The position numbers and the translations under genes are program-made. 64,000 nt of DNA from Aureimonas sp. OT7 (GTDB taxonomy: Bacteria > Pseudomonadota > Alphaproteobacteria > Rhizobiales > Rhizobiaceae), in the NCBI RefSeq assembly GCF_014844055.1, contig NZ_CP062167.1:3447501-3511500 (forward strand). The letters are read 5' to 3'. Positions 12,216 to 22,504 of this stretch are shown piece after piece. Position 1 is the first letter of the stretch. Every line of letters begins with the position of its first letter. Below the pieces are notes generated by a model. The model made no database searches and was not told where the DNA came from. It saw only the letters and a program-made list of their open reading frames with translations.

Positions 12216-12335
12216 GACAATTCCCCTGAAGTGTCGCAGCCGATAGTAAGGGGCCGCTTTTACGCTTCTTTTACGTTCTGGAGAATGGCAGTTCGGCCAA
12301 ATTTTGGCATCGCACGCCGCAGGCGGCAGAAACGC

Positions 12336-12360
12336 GAGACGGCCCCTGTGGGGCCGCCTC
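12336..12360 (-). terminator. Hairpin after pal, possible attenuator or terminator
   Basis: An 11-bp stem with one mismatch (12336-12346 and 12350-12360) has a TGT loop and lies 50 nt past the pal stop. The following minus-strand bases hold only a short T run, so termination may be partial. Confidence 0.5.
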
Positions 12361-12410
12361 ATTTCATCGTGAGTGTTGCGCCTGCGCCAGTGGGCAGGCC
12401 GGCCGGACGC

Positions 12411-12941
12411 TCAGCTTCCAGCGCCGCTCAGCACCGTGACCGCACGGCGATTCTGGGACCAGCAGGAGATGTCGTCGCAGACGGCGACCGGGCGTTCCTT
12501 GCCGTAGGAAATGGTGCGCATGCGCTGGGGCTGCACGCCCTGAGCGGCCAGATAGTCGCGCGTAGCGGCGGCACGGCGGGCGCCGAGGGCCAGATTGTAC
12601 TCGCGCGTGCCGCGCTCGTCGGCATGGCCTTCCACCACGATCTGGTAGTTCGGGTAGCGGTTCAGCCACTGGGCCTGCCGCGCCAGGGTCTGCTGGGCGT
12701 CGGCGCGGATGGAGGTGGAATCCGTATCGAAGAAGATGCGGTCGCCGACATTGACGGTGAAATCCTGCTGCGTACCGGGTGCGGCGCTGCCGGCGCCATA
12801 ACCGCCGGCGCCGCCAAGGCCGAGGCCGCCGGCATTGTCCGGCAGGCCTTGGTTCTTCTTGGCGCAACCGGCAAGAGCGAGTGCGGCGACGAGGGCCAAT
12901 ACGATCCGGCCCATTGGTACGCGGCTATCTGTGCGGCGCAT
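12411..12941 (-). CDS. pal: Peptidoglycan-associated lipoprotein Pal
   Basis: This 176-residue outer-membrane lipoprotein binds peptidoglycan and TolB, linking the outer membrane to the wall during constriction. The start MRRTDSRVPMGRIV lies behind GAAGGAG. The lipobox is LALAGC, with the lipidated Cys followed by AKKNQ. A Gly/Ala linker leads to the OmpA-like C-terminal domain: FFDTDS, VEGHADERGTREYNLALGARRAAATRDYL, and the diaminopimelate-contacting GHADERG motif. It is in operon order after tolB, from which it is separated by a strong terminator, suggesting an additional promoter in front of pal. Confidence 0.96.
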   Translation of the reverse strand: MRRTDSRVPMGRIVLALVAALALAGCAKKNQGLPDNAGGLGLGGAGGYGAGSAAPGTQQDFTVNVGDRIFFDTDSTSIRADAQQTLARQAQWLNRYPNYQIVVEGHADERGTREYNLALGARRAAATRDYLAAQGVQPQRMRTISYGKERPVAVCDDISCWSQNRRAVTVLSGAGS

Positions 12942-13014
12942 GGCCGACTCCTTCGAATTTGATCGATTCTGGTGATCTTGCATTTACCCTACGCGGGTTA
13001 ACGCAAGGTCAATG

Positions 13015-13048
13015 AAAAAAGACGCCGCGTCCGTCAAGACGCGGCGCC
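13015..13048 (-). terminator. Strong Rho-independent terminator after tolB
   Basis: An 11-bp GC-rich stem with one mismatch (13021-13031 and 13038-13048) has a 6-nt loop. On the minus strand it is followed directly by six T. It lies 13 nt beyond the tolB stop. Confidence 0.85.
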
Positions 13049-13060
13049 GGATGGCACCGC

Positions 13061-14371
13061 CTATTCCAGCGAGGGCGACCACGCCGGGTCGGAGCCGAAG
13101 TTCGGCGTGGCGACCCGTTGCTCGTTACGGCCGGTCAGGTCGATCGAGTAGAGCTGGGGGCCACCGCTGCCGCGATCGTCGCGGAAGAACATCAGGACAC
13201 GACCGTTGGGCGCCCAGGTCGGCCCCTCGTTGTGGAAGCCGGAGGTGAGGATGCGCTCGCCCGAACCGTCCGGTCGCATGACCCCGATCTGGAACTGGCC
13301 GCCCGTCTGCTTGGTGAAGGCGATGAGGTCGCCGCGCGGCGACCAGACCGGCGTCGAGTAGGACCCCTGCCCGAACGAGATCCGCGTCTGCCCGCTGCCG
13401 TCCGCGCCCATCACGTAGATCTGCGGCCTGCCGCCGCGATCGCTTTCGAACACCACTTTGGACCCGTCCGGCGAATAGGAGGGCGAGGTGTCGATGGCGT
13501 TGGTGGATGTCAGCCGCGTCGTCGCACGCGAGCGCAGGTCCAGCGCATAGATGTTCGAGGAGCCGTCCTGCTGCAGGCTCATGATGACGCGCTGCCCATC
13601 GGGCGAGAAGCGCGGAGAGAACGTCATGCCGGGGAAGTTGCCCACGATCTCGCGCTGGCCGGTTTCGAGCTGCAGCAGATAGACGCGTGGATCGCCCTGC
13701 CCGAACGACATGTAGGTGATCTCCTGCCGGTTGGGCGAGAAGCGCGGCGTCAGCACCAGGTCGTTGCCCTGCGTCAGGTAGCGCACATTGGCGCCGTCCT
13801 GGTCCATGATGGCAAGGCGCTTGCGCCGCTGGTCCTTGGGGCCCGTCTCGTCGACGAACACGACGCGGGTATCGAAATAACCCTTTTCGCCGGTCAGCCG
13901 CTCGTAGATGGCGTCGGAGATGATATGGGCGATGCGCCGCCAATTGTCCGGGTTGGCATAGAATTGCTGGCCATCGAGCTGCTGGCCGGCATAGGTGTCC
14001 CACAGGCGGAATTCGACGCGCAGGCGCCCGTCGGCCTCCGGCGTCACGCGGCCCACGACGAGCGCCTGTGCATTGATGACGGTCCAGTCCTGGAAGCGCG
14101 GCGTCGCATCCGGCCCGGCATCCTTCTGGATGAAGGCGGCGGGCGCCACGGGTGCGAACAGGCCGGACCGCTTCAGGTCCGCCGTGACGACTTCGGTGAT
14201 CTGCTGGCCGAGCTGGTTGCCCGACTGGAATGCCGGCAGGGCGATCGGCAGCGGCTGGACGTTGCCCTGCGTGATGTCGATCTCCACCTGCGCCTGGGCA
14301 GGCGCAGTCATGGCCACCCCGCTCAAGGTCAGCGCAAGAATGGCCAGCATCGGTTTTAGAATGGATTTCAT
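13061..14371 (-). CDS. tolB: Tol-Pal system beta-propeller protein TolB
   Basis: This 436-residue periplasmic protein interacts with Pal and TolA. The start [13 protein letters not shown] follows GGAGGGG and opens a signal peptide cleaved at APAQAQ. The N-terminal TolB domain contains [14 protein letters not shown]. The C-terminal six-bladed propeller is visible as repeated blades: [65 protein letters not shown] and [13 protein letters not shown]. It sits between tolA and pal. Confidence 0.97.
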   Translation of the reverse strand: MKSILKPMLAILALTLSGVAMTAPAQAQVEIDITQGNVQPLPIALPAFQSGNQLGQQITEVVTADLKRSGLFAPVAPAAFIQKDAGPDATPRFQDWTVINAQALVVGRVTPEADGRLRVEFRLWDTYAGQQLDGQQFYANPDNWRRIAHIISDAIYERLTGEKGYFDTRVVFVDETGPKDQRRKRLAIMDQDGANVRYLTQGNDLVLTPRFSPNRQEITYMSFGQGDPRVYLLQLETGQREIVGNFPGMTFSPRFSPDGQRVIMSLQQDGSSNIYALDLRSRATTRLTSTNAIDTSPSYSPDGSKVVFESDRGGRPQIYVMGADGSGQTRISFGQGSYSTPVWSPRGDLIAFTKQTGGQFQIGVMRPDGSGERILTSGFHNEGPTWAPNGRVLMFFRDDRGSGGPQLYSIDLTGRNEQRVATPNFGSDPAWSPSLE

Positions 14372-14447
14372 GACTCGGGACCCCTCCGGTTCCGGGAAGA
14401 ATTTCGGGTAAGACGGCTCGGGCTGCGGTTTTGGCTCATGCGCGCCC

Positions 14448-15479
14448 TCAGAACATCTGGCTCGGATCGAAGTTGAAGGTGACGTCTTTCCACGTCTCGT
14501 ATTTCTCGGGCGGCAGCGAATAGGGCGCACACCGCCGCACCGCGCGCACGGCAGCCTCGGCGGCGACCCGCTGCGCGGTCGATCCCGAGCCGCCCTCGAC
14601 GATCTCGGGCAAACCGATAAGCTGCCCCGCCTGGTCCAGTTGCAGCCGCAGCGAAACGCGCAGCGAACCGGCATCGGAAACGCCCGACGGCGGCGACCAG
14701 CAGCGGCTGACCTGGCCGCGCAGGGCATCGTATTCGGACTGGCTCAGCCGCGCGCCCGTCGTGTGGGTGCCACCCAGCGACGCCTGCTGTTGCGAACGCC
14801 GCGCACCACCGCCCGCCGATTGCTCGCGGTTCAAAAGCGCGGCGATCTCATCTGCATCGAACTCGCGCTCGCGCGTATCGTTTGCGGTTTCGCGCGGCTT
14901 CGGCTGCGCCTCGGCGGTGCGTGTCGGCTGCTGGCGCGGCGTTTCGGGCGGGCGCGGCGGCTGCGGCCGCACCTGTGGCAGCGGAACGTTCTGCGGCAGT
15001 TGCGGCGCGGGCTCCACGGCGGCTTCCTCTACCGGAGCCGGTTCCGGCTCGGGTTCCGCCTCGGCGGGTGGCTCCGGCTGTGGCGCGGGCTCGGGCTCCT
15101 CGGCGGGTGGCGGCGGCGTTTCCTCTGCCGGTTGCGGTGGGGCAGGCGGCGGTGGCGCATCGGCGGTTGCCGTCTGCACCGTTTCCCGCGGGGCGGCGAC
15201 CGGCTGCGGCGCGCTTTCCAGGTCGACCTCGTTGTTGCCGACATTCTCGGCCGGCATGGGCAGGCGCTCGGGCGCTTCGGTCGGCGTCGGCGCCGGCGTA
15301 TCCGCCATCTCGGCATCGGCCTCGCCTTGCACGACCTGGCTGTACTCCTCAATGGGAACCACGGATACCGGCATGGCTTCGCCCTGCGTCATATCGAGCG
15401 GCCGTGGCGAGCCGAACGACACGAGCATGGCCGTCAACAATGCCGTATGCAGGGCCGCTGATGTGGCGAGGGATTTCAT
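14448..15479 (-). CDS. tolA: Cell envelope integrity protein TolA
   Basis: This 343-residue protein is anchored in the inner membrane by an N-terminal helix ([20 protein letters not shown]) and spans the periplasm to reach TolB and Pal. The central part, about residues 60-200, is a Pro/Glu/Ala-rich low-complexity stretch rather than the Ala/Lys helix of Escherichia coli TolA; this is common in alphaproteobacteria. The C-terminal TonB/TolA-like domain has a conserved Cys in [10 protein letters not shown] and a second in [24 protein letters not shown]. It is 10 nt from tolR in the tolQRAB operon. Confidence 0.92.
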   Translation of the reverse strand: MKSLATSAALHTALLTAMLVSFGSPRPLDMTQGEAMPVSVVPIEEYSQVVQGEADAEMADTPAPTPTEAPERLPMPAENVGNNEVDLESAPQPVAAPRETVQTATADAPPPPAPPQPAEETPPPPAEEPEPAPQPEPPAEAEPEPEPAPVEEAAVEPAPQLPQNVPLPQVRPQPPRPPETPRQQPTRTAEAQPKPRETANDTREREFDADEIAALLNREQSAGGGARRSQQQASLGGTHTTGARLSQSEYDALRGQVSRCWSPPSGVSDAGSLRVSLRLQLDQAGQLIGLPEIVEGGSGSTAQRVAAEAAVRAVRRCAPYSLPPEKYETWKDVTFNFDPSQMF

Positions 15480-15489
15480 CGCGGTGCGC

Positions 15490-15936
<447 letters not shown>

Positions 15937-15963
15937 GTCGCTTGTCCTCCGTTCCGGTCCCGC

Positions 15964-16680
15964 TCAGCGCGATGCCATCTTCTCATCGATCTGCCGCGAA
16001 AGAATGGCGGAGAACTCGTCGGCGAAGGTCTCCATCCGGGCGCCCAGCTTGCCGGCGTCGGCCGACAGCTTGTTGTAGGCGATGACGGCGGGAATAGCGG
16101 CGACGAGGCCGATGGCGGTCGCCAGCAGCGCCTCGGCGATACCGGGCGCGACGACTGCAAGGCTTGTCTGTTCGGAGGCGGCGATGGCCTGGAACGAGGT
16201 CATGATGCCGACCACGGTGCCGAACAGGCCGACGAAGGGTGCGGCCGAGCCGACCGAGGCGAGAAAGCCCAGGCGCGATTCCAGCCCCTCGACCTCGCGT
16301 GCGATGGACACGTCCATGGCCTTCTCGATGCGGGTCTGAAGGCCGATCGGCGAGCGCGCGCCCTTTTCGAAGCTCTTCTTCCATTCACGCATGGCGGCGA
16401 CGAACAACGCGCCCATGCCGGTGGTCTTGCGGTCGGACAGGGTGTGATACAGCTCTTCGAGGGACTGGCCCGACCAGAAATTGCTTTCGAACTGGTTCAG
16501 CTGGCGGCGGAAGGCGGCATAGCGCGTCACCTTGTCGAAGATGATCGCCCAGCTCCAGACGGAGGCGACAAGAAGCCCGAGCATGACAAGCTTGACGATG
16601 ATGCCGGCCTGCCAGAACAGGTCCATCAGTCCGACGCCGTGAGCCTGCGCGGCAAGGCTCGTCTGGGCGACTTCGTTCAT
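15964..16680 (-). CDS. tolQ: Tol-Pal system proton channel subunit TolQ
   Basis: This 238-residue MotA/TolQ/ExbB protein energises TolA with the proton gradient. The start is MNEVAQTSLAAQAHGVGLMDL, the usual family beginning. Three hydrophobic helices are visible: LFWQAGIIVKLVMLGLLVASVWSWAII, the long paired segment FLASVGSAAPFVGLFGTVVGIM, and EALLATAIGLVAAIPAVIAYN. The GLFGTVVGIMTSFQ segment is the family hallmark. It is the first gene of the tolQRAB run, following ybgC after a gap of about 210 nt that probably holds a promoter. Confidence 0.95.
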   Translation of the reverse strand: MNEVAQTSLAAQAHGVGLMDLFWQAGIIVKLVMLGLLVASVWSWAIIFDKVTRYAAFRRQLNQFESNFWSGQSLEELYHTLSDRKTTGMGALFVAAMREWKKSFEKGARSPIGLQTRIEKAMDVSIAREVEGLESRLGFLASVGSAAPFVGLFGTVVGIMTSFQAIAASEQTSLAVVAPGIAEALLATAIGLVAAIPAVIAYNKLSADAGKLGARMETFADEFSAILSRQIDEKMASR

Positions 16681-16894
16681 GTGCTTTGACCCTCGAATGG
16701 CCGCGGCTCGCACGAGGCGCGGCTGAGCTATCCCTGAAATTGCCTGAAGCGGCGGACACGAAGCGTCCGGCCGCCCCTTCCCCCAAGCCGCCCTTTCACC
16801 CATAGAATCAGGTAAAAGAATGGCGTAGAGGCGTCTGAAGCAGCCTGCCGACTATGGGCTTGTTAAGGTTAACGCCGCGTTACAAGGCGCGCTT

Positions 16895-17353
16895 TCAACC
16901 TTCGGATGCGCCCAACAGGCGCGCCACCGCAGACGGCATGCGGCGTGGCTTGCCCTCCGGCGAAATCACCGCAACCTTGACTTTCGCTTGCACCAGAAGC
17001 GCGTCGCCCCGGCTGATCCTCTGGTTCAGGACCACGCGCGCGCCGCCAAGAAGCGCTGTCGATGTTTCGACGCTCAGTATGTCGTCGATCCGTGCAGGGC
17101 GCAGAAAATCGATATCCATATGGCGCACGGCAAAGGCCATCGGCTCGCCGAAGCGGCCGTCCATCAATTCCCCGTGCCCGATTCCGTGAAGGCGCAGATA
17201 GTCCGTGCGACCCCGCTCCAGGAAATGGAGGTATCGGGCATGGTAGACGACGCCCGAAAAGTCCGTGTCCTCGAAATAGACGCGCACCATCAGCCGGTGC
17301 CCGGTCGGCGTCAGTTCTCCGGCAAGTCCGGGCACGCCCGCATCGCCGCTCAT
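16895..17353 (-). CDS. ybgC: Acyl-CoA thioesterase YbgC
   Basis: This 152-residue hotdog-fold thioesterase is regularly encoded with the Tol-Pal genes. The catalytic motif [30 protein letters not shown] carries the conserved Asp and the helical segment of the 4HBT family. The start overlaps the ruvB stop by 4 nt (ATGA), suggesting translational coupling. The natural substrate in the cell, short acyl-CoA or acyl-ACP linked to lipid metabolism, is not settled for the family. Confidence 0.92.
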   Translation of the reverse strand: MSGDAGVPGLAGELTPTGHRLMVRVYFEDTDFSGVVYHARYLHFLERGRTDYLRLHGIGHGELMDGRFGEPMAFAVRHMDIDFLRPARIDDILSVETSTALLGGARVVLNQRISRGDALLVQAKVKVAVISPEGKPRRMPSAVARLLGASEG

Positions 17354-18390
17354 GCATCCGGCTCGTCGAACAGGGTAGACTGGGCGCCTTGATAGGTCGA
17401 TGGCACGGCAAGCCCGAGATGGCGGAAGGCATGGGCCGTCAGCAGCCGGCCGCGCGGCGTGCGCTGGATGAAGCCCTGCTGTAGCAAATAGGGCTCCACG
17501 ATATCCTCGATGGCGTCGCGGGGCTCCGACAGGGCGGCGGCGATCGTCTCGATACCGACCGGGCCGCCACCGAAATTCAGCGCGATGAGGTCGAGATAGC
17601 GCCGGTCCAGCGGATCCAGCCCCAGGCTGTCCACCTCCAGCCGGGTCAGCGCCTCGTCCGCCACCCGCCGGTCCACACGGGCGGCATCGGCCATGGTGGC
17701 GAAATCGCGCACGCGGCGCAGAAGCCGGCCCGCGATACGCGGCGTACCACGAGCCCGCCGGGCGATCTCGCGCGCGCCGTCGTCGGCCATCTCCAGCCCC
17801 ATCAGCCGCGCACCGCGCCGCACGATGAGTTCCAGTTCCTCGACCGTGTAGAAGTTCAGCCGGACCGGAATACCGAACCGGTCGCGCAGGGGCGTCGTCA
17901 GAAGGCCGATGCGGGTGGTGGCCGCGACCAGGGTAAACCGCGAAAGATCGATCTTGACCGAGCGGGCCGCCGGCCCCTCGCCGATGATGAGGTCGAGCTG
18001 GAAATCCTCCATCGCCGGGTAGAGGATTTCCTCGACAGCGGGATTGAGGCGGTGGATCTCGTCGATGAAGAGAACGTCGCGCTCTTCCAGATTGGTCAGA
18101 AGCGCGGCCAGGTCTCCGGCCTTGGCGATGACGGGACCGCTGGTGGAGCGGAAGTTGACACCCAGCTCGCGCGCCATGATCTGCGCCAGGGTCGTCTTGC
18201 CGAGGCCGGGTGGTCCGACGAAGAGAACATGGTCCAGCGCCTCGCCGCGCGCCTTTGCCGCCTCGATGAAGACCTTCAGGTTGGCGCGCGCCGCCGCCTG
18301 CCCGACGAAATCCTCCAGCCGCTGCGGCCGAAGCGTGTTGTCGTCCTCGCCCCGGCTGTCGGGCGAAATGAGGCGCCGTGCGTCGCTCAT
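17350..18390 (-). CDS. ruvB: Holliday junction branch migration helicase RuvB
   Basis: This 346-residue AAA+ ATPase drives branch migration of Holliday junctions with RuvA. Motifs are intact: [11 protein letters not shown], Walker [10 protein letters not shown], Walker [16 protein letters not shown], the sensor segment [21 protein letters not shown], and the winged-helix end with [10 protein letters not shown]. It overlaps ruvA upstream and ybgC downstream by 4 nt each, so ruvC-ruvA-ruvB-ybgC is a tightly packed unit. Confidence 0.97.
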   Translation of the reverse strand: MSDARRLISPDSRGEDDNTLRPQRLEDFVGQAAARANLKVFIEAAKARGEALDHVLFVGPPGLGKTTLAQIMARELGVNFRSTSGPVIAKAGDLAALLTNLEERDVLFIDEIHRLNPAVEEILYPAMEDFQLDLIIGEGPAARSVKIDLSRFTLVAATTRIGLLTTPLRDRFGIPVRLNFYTVEELELIVRRGARLMGLEMADDGAREIARRARGTPRIAGRLLRRVRDFATMADAARVDRRVADEALTRLEVDSLGLDPLDRRYLDLIALNFGGGPVGIETIAAALSEPRDAIEDIVEPYLLQQGFIQRTPRGRLLTAHAFRHLGLAVPSTYQGAQSTLFDEPDA

Positions 18391-19007
18391 CGGCTCAGCG
18401 CCTTCAGGCCGAGGCGGATCAACCGGGCGGATTCCGCGTCCTCGCCCGCCTCGCGCACGGCGCTTGCGATGGCGCCGGCCGCCTGGTCGCGGGCGTAGCC
18501 CAGATTGACCAGCGCCGACACTGCGTCGGCCACCGCCCCGGCGGCCACGCCGTCGCCAAGGTCGCGCTTCAGGGCAAAGCCATCGATATCGCCGGCCGTG
18601 GCGAAAGCCGGGGCCTTGTCCTTCAACTCCGCCACGATGCGGGCGGCGACCTTGGGGCCCACACCCGGCGCGCGTGCCACCATGGCCTTGTCCTGCAGGG
18701 CCACGGCATTGGCGAGGTCGCCGGCCGACAAGGTGCTCAGCACGGCCATGGCCACCTTGGCCCCGACGCCCTGCACGTTCTGCAGCAGGCGGAACCAGCC
18801 GCGCTCCGCATCGCTGGCGAAGCCGTAAAGGCGGATCATGTCCTCGCGCACGATGGTCTCGATGAACAGCGTCACCGCTTCTCCCATGCCGGGCAGGTTC
18901 GACAGGGTGCGTGCGCCGCAGAATGCGACATAGCCGACGCCATGGACGTCGACCACCACATGGTCACCGCCGATCTCGTCCACCGTACCCTTGAGTTTAC
19001 CGATCAA
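18387..19007 (-). CDS. ruvA: Holliday junction branch migration protein RuvA
   Basis: This 206-residue protein binds four-way junctions and loads RuvB. I place the start at a TTG (19007), which gives the family N-terminus [21 protein letters not shown] and overlaps the ruvC stop as TTGA. A longer frame upstream reads through ruvC and has no family similarity. The OB fold is followed by two helix-hairpin-helix motifs ([33 protein letters not shown]) and the small RuvB-binding domain III. Confidence 0.95.
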   Translation of the reverse strand: MIGKLKGTVDEIGGDHVVVDVHGVGYVAFCGARTLSNLPGMGEAVTLFIETIVREDMIRLYGFASDAERGWFRLLQNVQGVGAKVAMAVLSTLSAGDLANAVALQDKAMVARAPGVGPKVAARIVAELKDKAPAFATAGDIDGFALKRDLGDGVAAGAVADAVSALVNLGYARDQAAGAIASAVREAGEDAESARLIRLGLKALSR

Positions 19008-19567
19008 ACCCTGCCCCCTGCCAGGACGCCCCTGTCGCGTCCCGCTTCCAGTGCCGCAAGCCGCGCCGTCGCCGACTGGCGTTGATGCGTATGGCATATG
19101 GCGATGGCCAGCGCATCGGCGGCATCGTCCGTATCGAAGACGGCTTTCGGCATCAGAACCCTGACCATCATATGAATCTGGGTCTTCTCGCCATGGCCGA
19201 CACCGATGACCGCCTTCTTGACGGCGTTCGGGGCATATTCCGATACCGGCAGGCCGGCAAGGGCTGGCACCAGCATGGCGATGCCACGCGCCTGCCCGAG
19301 CTTCAAGGTGGCCGTCGCGTCCTTGTTCACGAAGGTGTGCTCGACGGCGGCCTCGTGGGGGCTGAAGCGATGGATCACCTCCGCCAGACCGTCATGAAGC
19401 TGCCGCAGGCGCGAGGCGAGATCAAGCTTGTTGTCGGAGGTGACGGTGCCGGAATCCACGAAACGAAGGCTGTTTCCAAGGGTTTCGACGATACCCCAGC
19501 CCGTACGGCGCAGCCCCGGATCGATGCCGATGATGCGAATGACGCTCTCCTGCCTCGGGCGGACCAT
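19004..19567 (-). CDS. ruvC: Crossover junction endodeoxyribonuclease RuvC
   Basis: This 187-residue RNase H-fold nuclease cuts Holliday junctions symmetrically. Acidic catalytic residues sit in [36 protein letters not shown] and [16 protein letters not shown] prefer the start [16 protein letters not shown] (19567), because GGAGAAGAT precedes it. An ATG five codons upstream lacks a ribosome-binding site. It heads the ruvCAB-ybgC unit. Confidence 0.95.
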   Translation of the reverse strand: MVRPRQESVIRIIGIDPGLRRTGWGIVETLGNSLRFVDSGTVTSDNKLDLASRLRQLHDGLAEVIHRFSPHEAAVEHTFVNKDATATLKLGQARGIAMLVPALAGLPVSEYAPNAVKKAVIGVGHGEKTQIHMMVRVLMPKAVFDTDDAADALAIAICHTHQRQSATARLAALEAGRDRGVLAGGRV

Positions 19568-19706
19568 ATCTTCTCCATTCATAGGCACATCGGTCGATTC
19601 GATAAAGCGCAAGAGTGAACAAAAGAGAAACATTCATTCGGGCGGTCGCAATGCCGCCGGACAGACGACATATGCCGGGTCGGAACTTGCCGAAGGACGA
19701 CGCCCC

Positions 19707-20780
19707 ATGCTCCCGACGATCCGCACGCTCGCCATCGCCGTCATGCTGGCGTCACCGCATGCCGCCGCCGCGCAGGACGCCGTGCCGGACGACGTGCGGG
19801 AGGCAAGGCCGGCCACGGCCGCCCCCGGCATTGCCGATCTGTCCGGCGCCTTCGAGGCCCTGCAGCCCCTGGAAACAGTCGTGATCGCCCGCAAGGGCGA
19901 GATCGTCCTGGACCGCGGGTTCCGGGGCAACCGGACCGATCGGGCCACCAACATCAAGTCGGCGTCCAAATCTGTCATCTCGGCCCTTGTCGGCATCGCC
20001 ATCGACAAGGGCATTCTGGAGGGGACCGACCAGAAGATCGCGACCGTGTTGTCCGGCTCGTTCCCCGCCGATCACGACCCGCGCCTCGACGATGTCACCA
20101 TCGGCCATCTCCTGTCCATGCAGGCCGGGCTGGAGCGAACCTCGGGCAGCAACTACGGCGGTTGGATCGCCAGCCGCAACTGGGTTTCCGACGCACTGGC
20201 CCGCCCCTTCACGGACGAGCCGGGCGGCGCCATGCTGTATTCCACCGGCTCGACGCATCTTCTGTCCGCAATCCTGACGCGCGCCAGCGGCAAGCCCACG
20301 CGGCAACTGGCGCGGGAGTGGCTGTCACCGGCAGGAGCCACCGTCTCGGGTTGGGAACGCGATCCCCAGGGGATCGACCTTGGCGGCAATCAGACGGCCA
20401 TGACGCCGCGCGCCCTTTTGGCCTTCGGCGAAATCTACCGGCGCGGCGGGCTGGATGCGGAGGGCCGGCGCGTCGTCTCGCAAGGCTGGATTAACGAAAG
20501 CTGGACGCCGCGCACCCGATCGCGCTTCACCGGGGAAGCGTATGGCTATGGCTGGTTCCTGTCCCGCTTCGCCGGCCATGACGGCACCTATGGCTGGGGC
20601 TATGGCGGCCAGATGATCTATGTCATCCCGGACCTGGAGCTCACCATCGCCATCACGTCGGACGAGTCCCAGCCTTCGGGCCGCAGCGGCTATGTGCGCC
20701 AGCTTCACCGCATCGTGGCCGAGCAGGTGGTGCCGGCGGCCGAGGCCGCCATGCAGGCGGAGGGTGGGGAGGCCGGCTGA
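19707..20780 (+). CDS. Secreted serine hydrolase, class C beta-lactamase-like fold
   Basis: This 357-residue protein has a signal peptide (MLPTIRTLAIAVMLASPHAAAAQD) and a beta-lactamase-related domain. The nucleophile motif SxxK is S85-A-S-K88 in NIKSASKSVISALVG. A Tyr-centred second motif may be the NYGG or YSTGSTHLLSAI segment. The best family comparison is with the 6-aminohexanoate-dimer hydrolase/EstB-type serine hydrolases rather than true resistance enzymes. The substrate is unknown. It reads against its neighbours, splitting yebC from ruvC. Its ribosome-binding site is AAGGACG. Confidence 0.85.
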   Translation: MLPTIRTLAIAVMLASPHAAAAQDAVPDDVREARPATAAPGIADLSGAFEALQPLETVVIARKGEIVLDRGFRGNRTDRATNIKSASKSVISALVGIAIDKGILEGTDQKIATVLSGSFPADHDPRLDDVTIGHLLSMQAGLERTSGSNYGGWIASRNWVSDALARPFTDEPGGAMLYSTGSTHLLSAILTRASGKPTRQLAREWLSPAGATVSGWERDPQGIDLGGNQTAMTPRALLAFGEIYRRGGLDAEGRRVVSQGWINESWTPRTRSRFTGEAYGYGWFLSRFAGHDGTYGWGYGGQMIYVIPDLELTIAITSDESQPSGRSGYVRQLHRIVAEQVVPAAEAAMQAEGGEAG

Positions 20781-20792
20781 GCCGGCCCTGCC

Positions 20793-21542
20793 TCACGCGG
20801 CCGACAGGCGCGCCAGGACTTCTTCGTCCACTTCGAAGTTGGCATAGACGTTCTGCACGTCGTCGTCGTCTTCGAGGTTGGCGATCAGCCTCAGGATCGA
20901 CTGTGCCTTTTCCTCGTCCACCGGGGCGCTGGTTTGCGGACGCCAGATGGCCTTGACGCTTTCCGCCTCGCCCAGCGATGCCTCGAGGGCGTTGGCCACA
21001 TCGCCGATATCCTCGAAGGCGGTGATGATGCGGTGGCCGTCCTCGTCCGACTGGACATCGTCGGCGCCGGCCTCGATCGCCGCTTCCATGACGGTGTCGG
21101 CATCGCCTGCCGAAACCGGATAGACGATCTCGCCGACACGGTCGAACATGAAGGCGACGGAACCGGTTTCGCCAAGGGCGCCGCCCGATTTGGTGAAGTA
21201 GGACCGCACGTTCGAGGCGGTCCGGTTGCGATTGTCGGTCAACGCCTCGACGATCACCGCCACGCCGGCCGGCCCATAGCCCTCGTAGCGGACGGACTCG
21301 TAGTTGTCGCCCTCGCCGCCCGCGGCCTTCTTGATGGCGCGCTCGATATTGTCCTTCGGCATGGACTGCGCCTTGGCATTGTTGATCGCCAGGCGCAGGC
21401 GCGGGTTCATGTCGGCATCGGCCAACCCGCTCTTGGCGGCCACGGTGATTTCACGCGCCAGCTTGGAGAAGAGTTTGGAGCGGACGGCATCCTGCCGACC
21501 CTTCCGGTGCATGATGTTCTTGAATTGTGAATGACCGGCCAT
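20793..21542 (-). CDS. yebC: YebC/PmpR family regulatory protein
   Basis: This 249-residue TACO1-type protein starts with the family signature [19 protein letters not shown] and contains the acidic C-terminal segments [20 protein letters not shown] and [19 protein letters not shown]. Members have been described as DNA-binding regulators and, more recently, as factors that help ribosomes through difficult stretches. Its start is preceded by AGGTG. In many alphaproteobacteria it lies directly before ruvC; here a convergent serine hydrolase gene intervenes. Confidence 0.95.
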   Translation of the reverse strand: MAGHSQFKNIMHRKGRQDAVRSKLFSKLAREITVAAKSGLADADMNPRLRLAINNAKAQSMPKDNIERAIKKAAGGEGDNYESVRYEGYGPAGVAVIVEALTDNRNRTASNVRSYFTKSGGALGETGSVAFMFDRVGEIVYPVSAGDADTVMEAAIEAGADDVQSDEDGHRIITAFEDIGDVANALEASLGEAESVKAIWRPQTSAPVDEEKAQSILRLIANLEDDDDVQNVYANFEVDEEVLARLSAA

Positions 21543-21622
21543 TTGGCACCTGTTTCTTGTCGATTATGCACTGGGTTGGGCGGACATATAAAAAAACGCG
21601 AGCCCTGCGTAAAGTTGGACCC

Positions 21623-22444
21623 CTACCAGAAGTCCGGCACGCATTCCGCCAGGCGCGGGCCGAGCCGCACCGGTGACACATGCTCGGCCAGCCCGGTGCG
21701 ATCCGATATCTCCACGGCCAGCCCGCAAAGCGTGCCGGGGCCGGACGCCGCCTCGAAGCGGCCGCGCGGCACCTTCGTCACGAAGCGGTTGAGCGGCTCC
21801 TCCTTGTCCATTCCGAGCGATGAGTCGTAGTCGCCGCACATGCCCGCGTCGCTCTGGTATGCGGTCCCATGCACCAAGATCTGCGCATCCGCCGTCGGCA
21901 CATGGGTATGCGTCCCCACCACGACGCTGGCCCGCCCGTCCAGGAAATGTCCCATCGCCTGTTTCTCGCTTGTGGCCTCGGCGTGGAAATCCACGATCAC
22001 GGCGTCGGCCTGCTCCCCCAGCGGGCTGGATTCGACCAGATCGGCGGCACAGCGGAAGGGATCGTCGAGGTCGGGCGACATGAAGACGCGCCCCATGATG
22101 TTGGCGACCACGATACGCGCGCCGTTGCGCGCGATGAACAGGCCACTGCCGCGCCCCGGCGTGCCCTGCGGATAGTTGGCCGGCCGCAGGAAGGCATCGT
22201 AGCGCCCCGCGAAGCCCAGCGCCTCGCGCTGGTCCCAGACGTGGTTGCCCGTCGTCATGACGTCGGCGCCGGCTTCCAGCGTCGCCTCCAGTATGTCTTC
22301 GGTGACGCCGAAGCCACCGGCCGCGTTCTCGCCGTTCACCACCACGAAATCGAGCTTCCAGTCCGAAATGAGACCGGGCAGCCGATCCAGAACGACGGTG
22401 CGGCCGCTGCGTCCCACAAGGTCGCCGAGGAAAAGAAAACGCAT
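21623..22444 (-). CDS. YmdB family metallophosphoesterase
   Basis: This 273-residue protein belongs to the TIGR00282/YmdB family of metal-dependent phosphoesterases, some of which hydrolyse 2',3'-cyclic nucleotides or cAMP. Metal-binding motifs are in order: FLGDLVGRSGR, VNGENAAGGFG, TTGNHVWDQ, DFHAEATSEK and GTHTHVPTAD. The start MRFLFLGD is behind AAGGGGGTGGC. A long upstream frame was dropped because it has no family similarity. It is divergent from the CAP lipoprotein gene, 60 nt away. Confidence 0.93.
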   Translation of the reverse strand: MRFLFLGDLVGRSGRTVVLDRLPGLISDWKLDFVVVNGENAAGGFGVTEDILEATLEAGADVMTTGNHVWDQREALGFAGRYDAFLRPANYPQGTPGRGSGLFIARNGARIVVANIMGRVFMSPDLDDPFRCAADLVESSPLGEQADAVIVDFHAEATSEKQAMGHFLDGRASVVVGTHTHVPTADAQILVHGTAYQSDAGMCGDYDSSLGMDKEEPLNRFVTKVPRGRFEAASGPGTLCGLAVEISDRTGLAEHVSPVRLGPRLAECVPDFW

Positions 22445-22504
22445 GCCACCCCCTTGCCCGATTCGTGTCATTCTTGCCTTCCAGTACGCCAGATAGGAGG
22501 CAAC

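Noticed and set aside
16863..16873. TTAAGGTTAAC upstream of tolQ/ybgC as a CtrA site
   Set aside because: The half-sites are separated by 2 nt, not 7, so it does not fit the CtrA consensus; it also falls near the end of ybgC rather than at a promoter.
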